From the NCBI GenBank assembly GCA_938005615.1, contig CALLMV010000023.1, forward strand, positions 21,973 to 85,972: a stretch of DNA of 64,000 bases, given 5' to 3'. Source of the DNA: an uncultured Verrucomicrobiae bacterium (GTDB lineage: Bacteria; Verrucomicrobiota; Verrucomicrobiia; JADLBR01; CALLMV01). Shown one piece after another: positions 47,159-55,494 of this stretch. The position numbers and the translations under genes were made by a program. Below the pieces are notes generated by a model. The model was not told where the DNA came from. It did no database searches and saw nothing but the letters and a program-made list of their open reading frames with translations. Position 1 is the stretch's first letter, and every line of letters starts with the position of its first letter.

Positions 47159-48265
47159 TCAGACGGGGGAGACGGCGGCGGGGGTGCGCCCGGCGGCGTA
47201 GTTGATTTTCATGGCACGTTGTTCTTGGCCTGCGCGGTAGGCGGCGTGGATCTGCATCATGGTGTCGAGGCCAGCTTCGAGGCGCGTGGGCGAGGAGGCG
47301 TTGGTGCCGGCTTGGAGGCACTCGGCAATGTGGAGCATCTCGATGTAGAAATCGTCGGGGCGTTTTTTGGGGAAGACGAGGTCTTCTGGGGCACCATCTG
47401 CGGGGAGGAGGCGCACGAGGTCGCCCGTGGGATGACCGTTGGCATGCCATTCGATGCGACCACGTTCGCATTGGATGAAGCCCCATTTTTTGGTGGGGGC
47501 GGTGACGACGTCTTGGACGACGCGGCCGACGCGGCCATCTGCGAAGTGGGCGTGCACGGCGAAGAGGTCGTCGTATTTGGCTTCGCGTTGTTGTTTGTAG
47601 GTGACTGTGGCTTCGAGTTGGGTGATTTTGCCGGCGCCGCAGAGGTGGGCGAAGTGTTGGAAGAGGTGAATCGCGTGGGAGTGTTCGCCGCCTGCGCCGC
47701 CGCCGCGGTGGGAGTAGCCAAGGTAGGTTTGCCAGGGGCCTTCGAGCCAGGGGTGGGCTTTGAAGATGCCGCCCCAGAATTCGCGGAATTCGACGTCCCA
47801 TGTGAGAGGGGTGCCGAGGTGGCCGCTGCGGATGAGTTCGGCGACTTTTTGTGTGCTTTGGGCGAGGGCGTGATCGTAGCCGATGAAGCAGAGTGTGCCG
47901 GAGGCGGCGGCTTCGCGTTCCAGGTCGGCGAGTCCTGCGAGGTCGGGGGTGCCGAGGGGTTTTTCGATGAGGAGGGCGCGAGGCTTTTCCGCGAGGGCTT
48001 GGCGTGCAAGGGGGACGTGGACGTCAGGGGGGGTGCCGATGATGATGAGGTCGAAGCCCGTGCGGGGTGCAGCTTCGGGAGCGAGGAGTTTGATGGTATC
48101 GTCCCATGCGCCGTAGCGGGCGGGGTAGATTTCCTCGCGGGTGCGCCGGAGGGCGGCAGGGTCGGGGTCAACGATGGTGACGTGCCAGCCCATGCGCCGG
48201 GAGGCTTGGGCGAGGTGATTGCCGATGGATCCGGCACCGAAGATTTTGACGTTGAGTGTTTGCAC
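47159..48265 (-). CDS. Gfo/Idh/MocA-family oxidoreductase
   Basis: About 368 residues from a GTG at 48265; an in-frame ATG at 48358 would add 31 residues of non-conserved, repeat-containing sequence. NAD(P)-binding start VKIFGAGSIGNHLAQASRRM, then DLIIIGTPPDVHVPLARQAL and the catalytic-type PRALLIEKPLGT (EKP motif), GYDHAL, and the C-terminal alpha/beta domain with FYIEMLHIAECLQAG. These enzymes oxidise or reduce sugars or sugar nucleotides; the substrate is unknown. The last gene on this strand before tmk (30 bases away), it may be co-transcribed with tmk and holB. Confidence 0.85.
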   Translation of the reverse strand: MQTLNVKIFGAGSIGNHLAQASRRMGWHVTIVDPDPAALRRTREEIYPARYGAWDDTIKLLAPEAAPRTGFDLIIIGTPPDVHVPLARQALAEKPRALLIEKPLGTPDLAGLADLEREAAASGTLCFIGYDHALAQSTQKVAELIRSGHLGTPLTWDVEFREFWGGIFKAHPWLEGPWQTYLGYSHRGGGAGGEHSHAIHLFQHFAHLCGAGKITQLEATVTYKQQREAKYDDLFAVHAHFADGRVGRVVQDVVTAPTKKWGFIQCERGRIEWHANGHPTGDLVRLLPADGAPEDLVFPKKRPDDFYIEMLHIAECLQAGTNASSPTRLEAGLDTMMQIHAAYRAGQEQRAMKINYAAGRTPAAVSPV

Positions 48266-48286
48266 GCGGGGATTGTTGCGATTGTG

Positions 48287-48328
48287 TGGCGTGTTGGCAA
48301 TGTGTTTTGCGAACGGGTGGGTTTGATT
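48287..48328. repeat. Left copy of a direct repeat bracketing the toxin-antitoxin pair
   Basis: TGGCGTGTTGGCAATG (48287-48302) is repeated exactly at 49005-49020, and similarity continues for about 25 more bases (G-T-T-T, G-C-G-A, G-G-G-T-G-G in the same spacing). It lies 30 bases before the antitoxin ATG. Confidence 0.75.
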
Positions 48329-48357
48329 TTTGATTCGGGCGGGTTTAGTGTGTTTCA

Positions 48358-48567
48358 ATGGCTGTAAAAATAAAACCCAGTGGTGTCGGGAAAGCGGTGC
48401 AGAGCGCTAAGGGAGGCCGTTTGTTTGTGTGTAAAAGTGCGGTCAAGGGGAAGTGCGTCCCTGTCGCGGAGGACAGACGGTGGTTGGAGTTTGGCAAGAA
48501 ATGGAATGATCCGTGGGCCGGGAAGCCGCAGGCTGATGTTATGCGCGAGTTGCGGGGCGAGGCGTAA
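48358..48567 (+). CDS. VapB-like antitoxin of a PIN-toxin pair
   Basis: 69 residues. The N-terminal half (KIKPSGVGKAVQSAKGGRLF) is Lys/Gly-rich and probably binds DNA or folds with the partner. The C-terminal half (FGKKWNDPWAGKPQADVMREL then RGEA) resembles the toxin-binding tail of VapB-type antitoxins, which often end with W-x-D-P-x-x and a Leu-Arg-rich helix. Called from its size, its tail and its position 20 bases before a PIN-domain gene. It is divergent from the oxidoreductase gene. As in other TA systems, the pair probably represses its own promoter, but no operator was identified. Confidence 0.65.
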   Translation: MAVKIKPSGVGKAVQSAKGGRLFVCKSAVKGKCVPVAEDRRWLEFGKKWNDPWAGKPQADVMRELRGEA

Positions 48568-48587
48568 AAGAAGGGTGTGCCGGTTGA

Positions 48588-48986
48588 GTGAGGACAGCGG
48601 TAGATTCTTCTGTGCTATTGTTGATTTTGCGCCGTCAGGCGGGTTGGGAAAAGTGGTGCATTCGTTTGGATCAGGCGGCGAAGGAAGGGCCTTTATTGAT
48701 TTGTCCTGTTGTTTTTTCGGAGTGCGCGGTCGGTTATCCGGATGTTGCGTCGGCGCATGCGGCTTTTGCTTCAGTGGGTTTGAGGTATGACAATTTTTCC
48801 GAGGAATGTGCGTGGCTGGCAGGGCAGACGTTTTTGAACTACCGGAAAAATGGCGGGCCGAGGGAGCACTTGCTGCCGGATTTTTTGGTAGCGGCACACG
48901 CGATGACGCAGGCTGAGAGATTTGCGGCTTTGGATCGGGGTTATTACCGTAAGTATTTTCCCTGTTTGGTATTGTTGGAGGCTTGA
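48588..48986 (+). CDS. PIN-domain ribonuclease toxin (VapC-like)
   Basis: 132 residues, GTG start at 48588. PIN fold acids are in place: AVDSSVLL with the first Asp near residue 5, VVFSECAVGY with the Glu, HLLPDFLVAAHAMTQA with the third Asp, and FAALDRGYYRKYFP with the fourth acidic position. VapC toxins cut tRNA or rRNA; the target here is unknown. It forms a pair with the antitoxin gene just upstream. The pair is flanked by direct repeats at 48287-48328 and 49005-49046, which suggests the module arrived as a unit. Confidence 0.85.
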   Translation: MRTAVDSSVLLLILRRQAGWEKWCIRLDQAAKEGPLLICPVVFSECAVGYPDVASAHAAFASVGLRYDNFSEECAWLAGQTFLNYRKNGGPREHLLPDFLVAAHAMTQAERFAALDRGYYRKYFPCLVLLEA

Positions 48987-49004
48987 ACGTTTTTTTGGGG
49001 TATT

Positions 49005-49046
49005 TGGCGTGTTGGCAATGCGTTTCCCGCGAGTGGGTGGTGGAAG
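49005..49046. repeat. Right copy of the direct repeat bracketing the toxin-antitoxin pair
   Basis: Contains the same 16 bases as 48287-48302, followed by a diverged but alignable tail. It begins 19 bases after the toxin stop. The distance between copies is 718 bases. Confidence 0.75.
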
Positions 49047-49066
49047 GGATCGGAGGTAGAATCGTG

Positions 49067-49089
49067 CAGATCAGGCGGCTGCTGATCTG
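49067..49089. terminator. Hairpin between convergent PIN toxin and argJ
   Basis: A perfect eight-base-pair stem, CAGATCAG - GCGGCTG - CTGATCTG, in the space between two convergent genes. No T-run on either side, so termination is suggested by location only. Confidence 0.45.
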
Positions 49090-49112
49090 AGTTACGTGCG
49101 TTAGGCGCGGGG

Positions 49113-50339
49113 TTATTCGGATTTGTTGTAGTTGACGTATTGTTCGGTGAGGTCGGTGGTGTAGAGGGTGTATTCGCCTTCGCCGAGGTGGAGGTTGATG
49201 GTGATGCGAAAGGATTTTTTGGCGGCGATTTTTTTGAGGCGTGCTGGTGGGGTAGTGGAGGCGACGCCGCCTTTGACGGCGAGGAGGCCGTCGTAGTAGA
49301 TGTCCACAAGTTCTTCTTTGAGTTTGCATCCGGAGTAGCCGAGGGCGGCCATAAGGCGGCCCCAGTTGGGATCGCCGCCGAACCAAGAGGATTTGACGAG
49401 GAGGCTCGTGGCAATGGCGCGGGCAGCCTGGCGGGCTTGCATGTTGTTGGGTGCGCCTTTGACGGCGACTTCAACGCATTTGGTGACGCGTTCGCCGTCG
49501 AGGACGATGGCCTTGGCCATTTCGGTGCAGCAGTAGAGAAGGGCGGCTTTGAATTTGGCGAGGTCAGGGTGGTAGGAGCAGAGGGGGTTGTTGCCTGCGC
49601 GGCCGTTGGCGAGGCACAGGACGGTGTCGTTGGTGGACATGTCGCCGTCCACGAGGATGCGGTTGAAGGAGAGTTCGACGGCTTCTTGAAGGCAGGCGGC
49701 GAGAGTGCGGCGGAAGATGGCGGCGTCGGTGGTGATGAAGCAAAGCATCGTGGCCATGTTGGGATCAATCATACCGGCGCCTTTGGCGCAGACGCCGATG
49801 GTGACGGGGAGGCCGTCGATGCGCACTTGGACGGCGGTGTGCTTGGGCCGTGTGTCGCTGGTCATAATAGCGTGCGCGAAGTCGAGCCCGGCGTCGGGGG
49901 AGAGTTTGGTGACGGCTTTGCGGATACCTTTACGTATGGCAGGCATTGGGAGCGGGCGGCCGATGCGACCGGTGGAGCAGACGAGCACTTCGGTGTCTTT
50001 GCATCCGAGGGTGAGGGCGGCGAGGCCGGCGGTTTCTTTGGCGTCAGCAATGCCTTGGACACCGGTGCAGGCGTTGGCGTTGCCGCTGTTGGCGGCGATG
50101 GCACGGATGCGCCCGCGGGAGGCTTTGAGGTTGGAGATGCAGACTTGGACTGGTGCGGCTTTGACGCTGCTTGTGGTGAATGTGCCTGCTGCAACGGCTG
50201 GAAGTTCGCTGACGATCAGACCAAAGTCTTTTTTGGAGGAGCCGGGTTTGATGCCAATATTGAGGCCGCAGGCACTGAAACCTGGCACGGAGGTCACTGT
50301 GCCGGAGGGGAGGACGCGATATGGTTTGGTGGCTGTCAT
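49113..50339 (-). CDS. argJ: Bifunctional ornithine acetyltransferase / N-acetylglutamate synthase
   Basis: 408 residues. Transfers acetyl from N-acetylornithine to glutamate, recycling the acetyl group in arginine synthesis. Marks: PGFSACGLNIGIK, NSGNANACTG, VCSTGRIGRPLPM, the autocleavage site KGAGMIDPNMATMLCFITTD with the nucleophilic Thr (about residue 198, in ATML), DGDMSTNDTVL and a C-terminal NLHLGEGEYTLYTTDLT. The protein self-cleaves into alpha and beta chains at A-T. The argC stop overlaps its ATG (ATGA, 50336-50339), so argC-argJ are coupled on the minus strand. Confidence 0.97.
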   Translation of the reverse strand: MTATKPYRVLPSGTVTSVPGFSACGLNIGIKPGSSKKDFGLIVSELPAVAAGTFTTSSVKAAPVQVCISNLKASRGRIRAIAANSGNANACTGVQGIADAKETAGLAALTLGCKDTEVLVCSTGRIGRPLPMPAIRKGIRKAVTKLSPDAGLDFAHAIMTSDTRPKHTAVQVRIDGLPVTIGVCAKGAGMIDPNMATMLCFITTDAAIFRRTLAACLQEAVELSFNRILVDGDMSTNDTVLCLANGRAGNNPLCSYHPDLAKFKAALLYCCTEMAKAIVLDGERVTKCVEVAVKGAPNNMQARQAARAIATSLLVKSSWFGGDPNWGRLMAALGYSGCKLKEELVDIYYDGLLAVKGGVASTTPPARLKKIAAKKSFRITINLHLGEGEYTLYTTDLTEQYVNYNKSE

Positions 50340-51373
50340 TGGGGCAAGCCTTCAGACTCTGGCCATCCGCGCATGATATTCAAGCATTGAAGTGCTTGCC
50401 CGCCGGCGCCTTTGGTGAGGTTGTCAATCGCGGAGTAGAGCAGGATGTTGCCAGTGCGCGGGTCGGCGAGGGCGCTGAGGTCGCAACGGTTGGTGCGGGC
50501 GACGTCGGCGATGCGCGGCATTTTTCCAGAAGCGAGAACGCGCACGAAGGGGGAGTTTCTGTAAAACTCGCGAAACTCTGCAAGCAATGTGTCCGTGTCC
50601 GGTAGAGGAATATTCTTTGCGGGGCGGGCAACGATGGTGGTAAGCATGCCGCGTGTGATGGGCAGCAGGTGCGGAGTAAACTGGACTGTGGTGCGACACT
50701 CCGCGAGGCGTGTTAGCTCCTGCTCAATTTCGGGGATGTGCCGGTGGGTGGTGCCACCGTAGGCGCGGGCACTTTCGTTGCACTCGCAGTAGAGGAGATC
50801 AATTTCGGCTTTACGGCCTGCGCCGGAGACGCCGCTCATAGAGTTGATGATAATGTGATCGGGATCGATGATTTTTGCAGCGAGCAATGGAGCGAGCGGG
50901 AGAATGATGGATGTGGGATAGCAGCCAGGGCAGGCGATGAGCTTCGCGCCTTTGAGGGCGGCGCGGTTGGTTTCCGGTTGGCCGTAGACGGCGCGTTGGA
51001 GGAGGGCGTCATCAGGTGCTTCGTAACTGTAGTAACGTTGGAATACTTCACGATCTTTGATGCGGAAGTCGGCACTAAGGTCGAGCACTGTTTTTCCCGA
51101 ATCGAGTAGAGGTTCCGCGAATTTGCGGGATTCGCCATGGGGAAGTGCGAGGAAGAAGACGTCGGCCAACTTACTGAGCGCGGCTGCATCCAGGTCTTGA
51201 AATGCCAAGCCAGAGGGTGCAGCGGGGTAGCGATCATTAAGGAGCTGTCCGGCCTGTTGGCGGGAGGTGACCGCAGCAAGGCAAAGGCGAGGATGCGCAA
51301 GCACAAGGCGGATGAGTTCTTCACCGGTATAACCAGACGCGCCGACGATGGCGACTTTGAGTTGTTCGGTCAT
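50336..51373 (-). CDS. argC: N-acetyl-gamma-glutamyl-phosphate reductase
   Basis: 345 residues from the ATG at 51373. The frame extends to 51607, but that part is antisense to a neighbouring gene and non-conserved. Marks: VAIVGASGYTGEELIRLVLA, VFFLALPHGESRKF, VLDLSADFRI, ACPGCYPTSIILPLAPLL with the catalytic Cys (about residue 150), SMSGVSGAGRKA, HRHIPEIEQEL and HLLPITRGMLTTI. Third step of arginine biosynthesis. Its order argC-argJ is typical of many bacteria; argB and argD are not nearby. Confidence 0.97.
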   Translation of the reverse strand: MTEQLKVAIVGASGYTGEELIRLVLAHPRLCLAAVTSRQQAGQLLNDRYPAAPSGLAFQDLDAAALSKLADVFFLALPHGESRKFAEPLLDSGKTVLDLSADFRIKDREVFQRYYSYEAPDDALLQRAVYGQPETNRAALKGAKLIACPGCYPTSIILPLAPLLAAKIIDPDHIIINSMSGVSGAGRKAEIDLLYCECNESARAYGGTTHRHIPEIEQELTRLAECRTTVQFTPHLLPITRGMLTTIVARPAKNIPLPDTDTLLAEFREFYRNSPFVRVLASGKMPRIADVARTNRCDLSALADPRTGNILLYSAIDNLTKGAGGQALQCLNIMRGWPESEGLPQ

Positions 51374-51420
51374 GGCGAATTGTTTTCTTGCCGGGCGTTT
51401 TCTAGCAACAACAAATGCGG

Positions 51421-52383
51421 TCAACTCTTGCGCTGGCGGGCGGTGCGCAGTTTTTCTGCCGTGCGAAGACCGAGGCATGCGGCGAGAATTTTGTAGGGCA
51501 GAGAGCCATGCACGATACCTTGGTTGAGGAGTTGGCGGGAGCAGGCGAAGGCTTCCATGGCGATGTCGAAATCCCCTGCATCGGAAAGCAGTCGGCCCAT
51601 GTGCCACAAGCGGTCGGCGAGGATTTTTCGCTCTTTATCGTGCCCCTGAAACCAACCGCGTTTTTCCAGTTGGAGCACCGCATCGCGCAGAAAGTGAAAA
51701 GCGTTTATCATGAGTTGGTGATTCGTGAATGTGCGCGGGCGCGGGCGTGCGCGGTGATAGACGAGGTGGGCGGCGACGACCCCGAGGCGCGCTCCATGCA
51801 GAGCCAGTCGCAGATCCAAAGCGAAGTCTTCGCCCGGACCGGTGAGGTCAGTAAATCCGCCGGCATCGAGGAGGAATTTGCGATTGTGGACCTTGTTGAT
51901 CACGTGGCCGGCGACAGCGAAGTGATGGGCCCAAGCAGGCTCTTTCCAGCCGCGCAGGCGCACAGGGAAATCACCGTCAATTTGTGATATATCGTCATTG
52001 TGGAAGTTGAGCACGCTGGCGGCGGCGAGGTCGTATTCGCCAGACTCCACGAGAGGCGTAACCCACTCCAAGAAGCGCGGGTGAAGAAGGTCGTCGTCGT
52101 CAAGGAATTTGACGAGGTCGCACTGCGTGGATTCGAGGAGTCGTTGGCGGTTGGCGGCGAGGCCGAGGTTTTTTTCATTGGTAATGTAGCGAATCAGACC
52201 GGGAAATTTGCGGGAATATTCTTCGAGGATTTTTTGGGTAGAATCCGTGGATGCATCGTTGCAGACGAGGATTTCGTCGGGCTGGCGGGATTGTGCGAGC
52301 ACGGAATCCAGAGAAGCAGCGAGGTATTTTTCGCCGTTATAAGTGGGGATAAGCACGGCAAGGGTTTTGCGGGAAGGTGTCAT
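51421..52383 (-). CDS. Glycosyltransferase family 2
   Basis: 320 residues. A GT-A fold enzyme: AVLIPTYNGEKYLAASLDSV, PDEILVCNDASTDSTQKIL, CDLVKFLDDDDLLHPRFLEW with the DXD metal site (about residues 94-97), then a C-terminal helical part with FALDLRLALHGARL and ALKLRTARQ-type ends. It adds a sugar to a lipid-linked or polysaccharide acceptor at the inner membrane; donor and acceptor unknown. Its start overlaps the stop of the second GT2 upstream (ATGA, 52380-52383). It forms the left border of the surface polysaccharide locus. Confidence 0.88.
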   Translation of the reverse strand: MTPSRKTLAVLIPTYNGEKYLAASLDSVLAQSRQPDEILVCNDASTDSTQKILEEYSRKFPGLIRYITNEKNLGLAANRQRLLESTQCDLVKFLDDDDLLHPRFLEWVTPLVESGEYDLAAASVLNFHNDDISQIDGDFPVRLRGWKEPAWAHHFAVAGHVINKVHNRKFLLDAGGFTDLTGPGEDFALDLRLALHGARLGVVAAHLVYHRARPRPRTFTNHQLMINAFHFLRDAVLQLEKRGWFQGHDKERKILADRLWHMGRLLSDAGDFDIAMEAFACSRQLLNQGIVHGSLPYKILAACLGLRTAEKLRTARQRKS

Positions 52384-53312
52384 TTTGTGATGCGGGGGAT
52401 TTGGCCGGAGAGGATTTTTTTACGGGCGTCGCGCTGACCCTGGAGGTGGCTTTTGTAGATTAGTCGGGGAATTTTTTTCATACGCAAGCAGGTGATCATC
52501 TGTCGAAGCCGCTGTAATATATCACCGCGGGGGATCTCGCCGTAGTGGCTGTATTGGAGGAGGGCAGAACTTTCACTCACGGCTTGGCGCAAACGGCGGA
52601 TGTAATCGAGTTGAACGCGTTGCGCCGGGATGACGTGTGTGAGCTTGGGACCGGTGAACTGGCCTGTGCCCAGACCGAGGCGGTGGGCGCAAAGGGCGAT
52701 GTCGTGATCGCCGCAGGAAGAAAGCGAGTTGCCGGTGCGGTCCAGGGCGCGACGCCAGGTGTCTTCTTGAAGGTGATTTGAGTAGTATTCCCAGACTTGT
52801 CGACGCACCCACATGCCAGCGCCTACGGGCAGGCGGCTGGGCGAGGGGTCGTAGTTGCTCCACCAGGATTTTTCGAACTCGCCTAGCGCCAAGATGCCCA
52901 GATGCGGAAGAAGCTCGCGAGCGGGTGGCGACTCAAATTCTGCGCGCCGTTGGCCACAGCCCACCGCGACTTGGGGATGTTCAGCCAAGCAGCGGGTAAC
53001 TTGCTCGAGGTAATCGGGATCGAGCACCGTGTCATCATCCACAAGCACGGCAGTATCTGCCCGTGCGTTTTGAAAACCACACAATCGTGCGGGCGTGAGC
53101 CCCGGCTCCGGTTCCCGCAAGACGCGACCGAGCGGGTGCGCTGAGCAGGCGAGGGCTTCTTCCAGCGGGGGCTGCGAATTGTTGTCTACCAGGAAAAATT
53201 CCCAGTTTTCTGCAGGCAGGGTTTGTGAACGCAGTGAGTAGAGGACGCGAGTGAGCACGTTTCGTCGCGGGTTGTGCGCGCAGAGGATGACGCTTAAAGC
53301 AGGGTAAATCAC
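52380..53312 (-). CDS. Glycosyltransferase family 2
   Basis: 310 residues, GTG start at 53312. GT-A motifs: LSVILCAHNPRRNVLTRVL, WEFFLVDNNSQPPLEEA, GLTPARLCGFQNARADTAV, then VLVDDDTVLDPDYLEQV with the DXD motif, and a later GAGMWVRRQVWEYY acceptor-side segment and SSCGDHDIALCAHRLGLG (the D-x-E/D-type general base region). The C terminus is basic (KIPRLIYKSHLQGQRDARKK). Translated together with the following GT2 by a four-base overlap. Upstream lies an AT-rich 166-base spacer shared with the divergent methyltransferase remnant. Confidence 0.87.
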   Translation of the reverse strand: MIYPALSVILCAHNPRRNVLTRVLYSLRSQTLPAENWEFFLVDNNSQPPLEEALACSAHPLGRVLREPEPGLTPARLCGFQNARADTAVLVDDDTVLDPDYLEQVTRCLAEHPQVAVGCGQRRAEFESPPARELLPHLGILALGEFEKSWWSNYDPSPSRLPVGAGMWVRRQVWEYYSNHLQEDTWRRALDRTGNSLSSCGDHDIALCAHRLGLGTGQFTGPKLTHVIPAQRVQLDYIRRLRQAVSESSALLQYSHYGEIPRGDILQRLRQMITCLRMKKIPRLIYKSHLQGQRDARKKILSGQIPRITK

Positions 53313-53478
53313 TTAATAATCATATAAAGATTTTTTAAACTTGGAAAGCAGGTGTTGATTATCTATTAACGAAAATAAACTAGTTCTAAAATAAATATTC
53401 TAGATTCTATTTTTTTACATAAATATAAATCATTTTAATGCTTTACATATGCAGTAATACGATATTCGGAGTTTAAGA

Positions 53479-54122
53479 ATGACTGATAAACTAACCCAAG
53501 ATTTTGATCCTGTAAATTACGCGTATTCTCGAGCCGATGAACCTCATACTTTTAACTATCTTGTAAATCCAATAATTAGTTTATGTCGCACATTGAATGT
53601 AAAAAAAGTGTTGGACTTAGGTTGTGGAAATGGTGCTCTGTGCGGAATTCTGTCGAATGAAGGTTACGAAGCAGTTGGGTGTGACCCCAGCGAAAGTGGA
53701 ATTAGAATCGCACGCGAAACTTATCCTCATATAAAATTTATTCAGGTGGTGTTGGTGATAGTTCTGACGTTTTGCAAGGTGAACAATTTGATTTAGTGAT
53801 ATCAACTGAAGTTATAGAACATTTGACCTTGCCTCGGATGTTACCTAGGTTTGCACAAAAAGTTTTGGTCAGTGGTGGATACTTAATAATATCTACACCT
53901 TATCATGGATATTTAAAAAACTTAGCGATTGCTATAGCAAATAAATTTGATAGTCACTTTACTGCTTTATGGGATGGTGGTCATATAAAGTTTTGGTCTA
54001 AGCAGTCGCTGTCAAAACTTTTATTTGAAGAGGGTTTTGATGTTAAGAAATTTGTAGGTGCTGGAAGGTTCCCCTATTTATGGAAATCTATGATTCTTCT
54101 TGGGCAAAAAAGAATTTATTGA
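53479..54122 (+). pseudogene. Class I SAM methyltransferase interrupted by a frameshift
   Basis: Two overlapping frames make one enzyme. The first (53479 on) carries FNYLVNPIISLCRTLNV, the SAM motif VLDLGCGNGALCGIL and GCDPSESGIRIARETYPHIK. After about 53745 it reads nonsense to a stop at 53796. The second frame, in register from about 53746, continues GVGDSSDVLQGEQFDLVIST then EVIEHLTLPRML, GGYLIISTPYHGYLKNLA, WDGGHIKFWSKQSL and YLWKSMILLG. One base appears to be missing near 53742-53748. This is either a real inactivation or a sequencing error. The gene is very AT-rich compared with its neighbours. The STPYHGYLKNL pattern is known in methyltransferases of polysaccharide loci. Confidence 0.8.
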
Positions 54123-54183
54123 TTAAGTCAGTAATACTTAGTTTCGTTTTTAATAAGTTTATTTTCTCGAGATTCACTAATTG

Positions 54184-55485
54184 ATGAAATCCGTTGTCAT
54201 AGTTGCAAGCCACTTTCCTCCGAGTAATCTGGCGGCGGTGCATCGTGCGCGGCTATGGTCGCTGCATTTGCGGGAGTTTGGGTGGGAGCCCACGATACTT
54301 ACCGTGGATTGGCGATATTATGAGGAACCGCCGGATTGGAACATGCTCAAACTTTTACCGGAGTGGTTGCGAGTGATTCGCGTGCCCGCCCTACCGGCGC
54401 GCCCGAAGACCGTAGGGGACGTCGGTGTGCGGAGTTTTCTTTGGATGCGACGCGCTTTAGAGGAGCTTGCAGAGGCTGGCCGGATGGATTTTTTGCATAT
54501 CACGATTCCGTCGAATTTTTTGGCACCGCTTGGTCGGTTGTTATGGCAAAGCCACCGTGTGCCTTACGGCATAGATTACATTGATCCATGGGTGCATGTG
54601 TGGCCGGGCAGTGAGAGGATGGGCACGCGGGCGTGGTTTTCGCGCAAGCTCTCCGAGATTTTGGAGCCTTGGAGTGTGCGGGATGCGGCGTTGATCACGG
54701 GAATCAACCGCTCGTATTTTTCGGGGATGCTGGAGCGCAACCCTGCAGTGGCGGAGCGGGTAGAACTGGCGGTGATGCCTTATGGCGGGACGGTGTGGGA
54801 CTTTGAGGTTGCGGAGAAGTGCGATTTGCCGGATGGTGCGATCTTTCCGGCACCGCGTCGCGAGGGAGACAGACTACGCTGGGTGTATGCCGGGGCGTTT
54901 TTGCCCAAAAGTGTGCCGTTGATGCGTGCGTTTTTTGCAGCCGTGCGGGAGTTGCGTGAAATGGGTGAGTTACCTCTACGAGGGTTGGAGTTAGTATTCA
55001 TCGGAACGGGAAAATCGCCGAACGATCGGGATGGTTTTCAAGTTTTGCCAATGGCGAGGGAGGCGGGTGTTGAAGGTTTGGTGAGAGAGCATCCTCATCG
55101 GATGGGGTATGTGGAGGTGTTGAGGAATCTCCGGGAGGCTGATGGAGTTTTGATCATTGGTTCAACGGAGCTTCACTATTCGCCGTCGAAGACATATCAG
55201 GCGTTGTTATCGGATCGGCCGATCTGGGTGTTTCTGCATGAGAAGAGCACGGCATGGGAAGCATTGGATAAAGAGAAAGGGGTGTGCGCATGTCGCTGGC
55301 CGGAGTCGGGGACGTTGGATTTGAAAGATGTGGTGGATTCTCTGAAGAAGGCGTTTCTTATGGAGCGCGAAGCCAAGCGCGATCTCAGCAGACTTGAGAG
55401 GAGTGTTTTTTCTGCACGAGCCTCATCCGAGGTTTTGGCTAAAGCTTTGGATAGAGCACTTGCCCGTGAGGTTAAGTTAGGCTAG
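54184..55485 (+). CDS. Glycosyltransferase, GT4-like
   Basis: About 433 residues from the ATG at 54184 (TTG one codon before). GT-B fold: N-terminal SVVIVASHFPPSNLAAVHRA and WSLHLREFGWEPTILTVDW, the middle IDYIDPWVHVWPGS, and C-terminal RWVYAGAFLPKSVPLMRAF and VFIGTGKSPNDR, HRMGYVEVLRNLREADGVLI and YSPSKTYQALLSDRPIW (the donor-binding region, without the classical E-x7-E Glu pair). It resembles the polysaccharide-locus glycosyltransferases of the FMN-free GT4 group. Sugar specificity unknown. Probably the first gene of a plus-strand run through the polymerase. Confidence 0.8.
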   Translation: MKSVVIVASHFPPSNLAAVHRARLWSLHLREFGWEPTILTVDWRYYEEPPDWNMLKLLPEWLRVIRVPALPARPKTVGDVGVRSFLWMRRALEELAEAGRMDFLHITIPSNFLAPLGRLLWQSHRVPYGIDYIDPWVHVWPGSERMGTRAWFSRKLSEILEPWSVRDAALITGINRSYFSGMLERNPAVAERVELAVMPYGGTVWDFEVAEKCDLPDGAIFPAPRREGDRLRWVYAGAFLPKSVPLMRAFFAAVRELREMGELPLRGLELVFIGTGKSPNDRDGFQVLPMAREAGVEGLVREHPHRMGYVEVLRNLREADGVLIIGSTELHYSPSKTYQALLSDRPIWVFLHEKSTAWEALDKEKGVCACRWPESGTLDLKDVVDSLKKAFLMEREAKRDLSRLERSVFSARASSEVLAKALDRALAREVKLG

Positions 55486-55494
55486 GAGTAAATA

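Noticed and set aside
46661..48367. 568-codon plus-strand frame across tmk and the oxidoreductase
   Set aside because: It is the mirror of G-rich codons of two well supported minus-strand genes and shows no protein motif.
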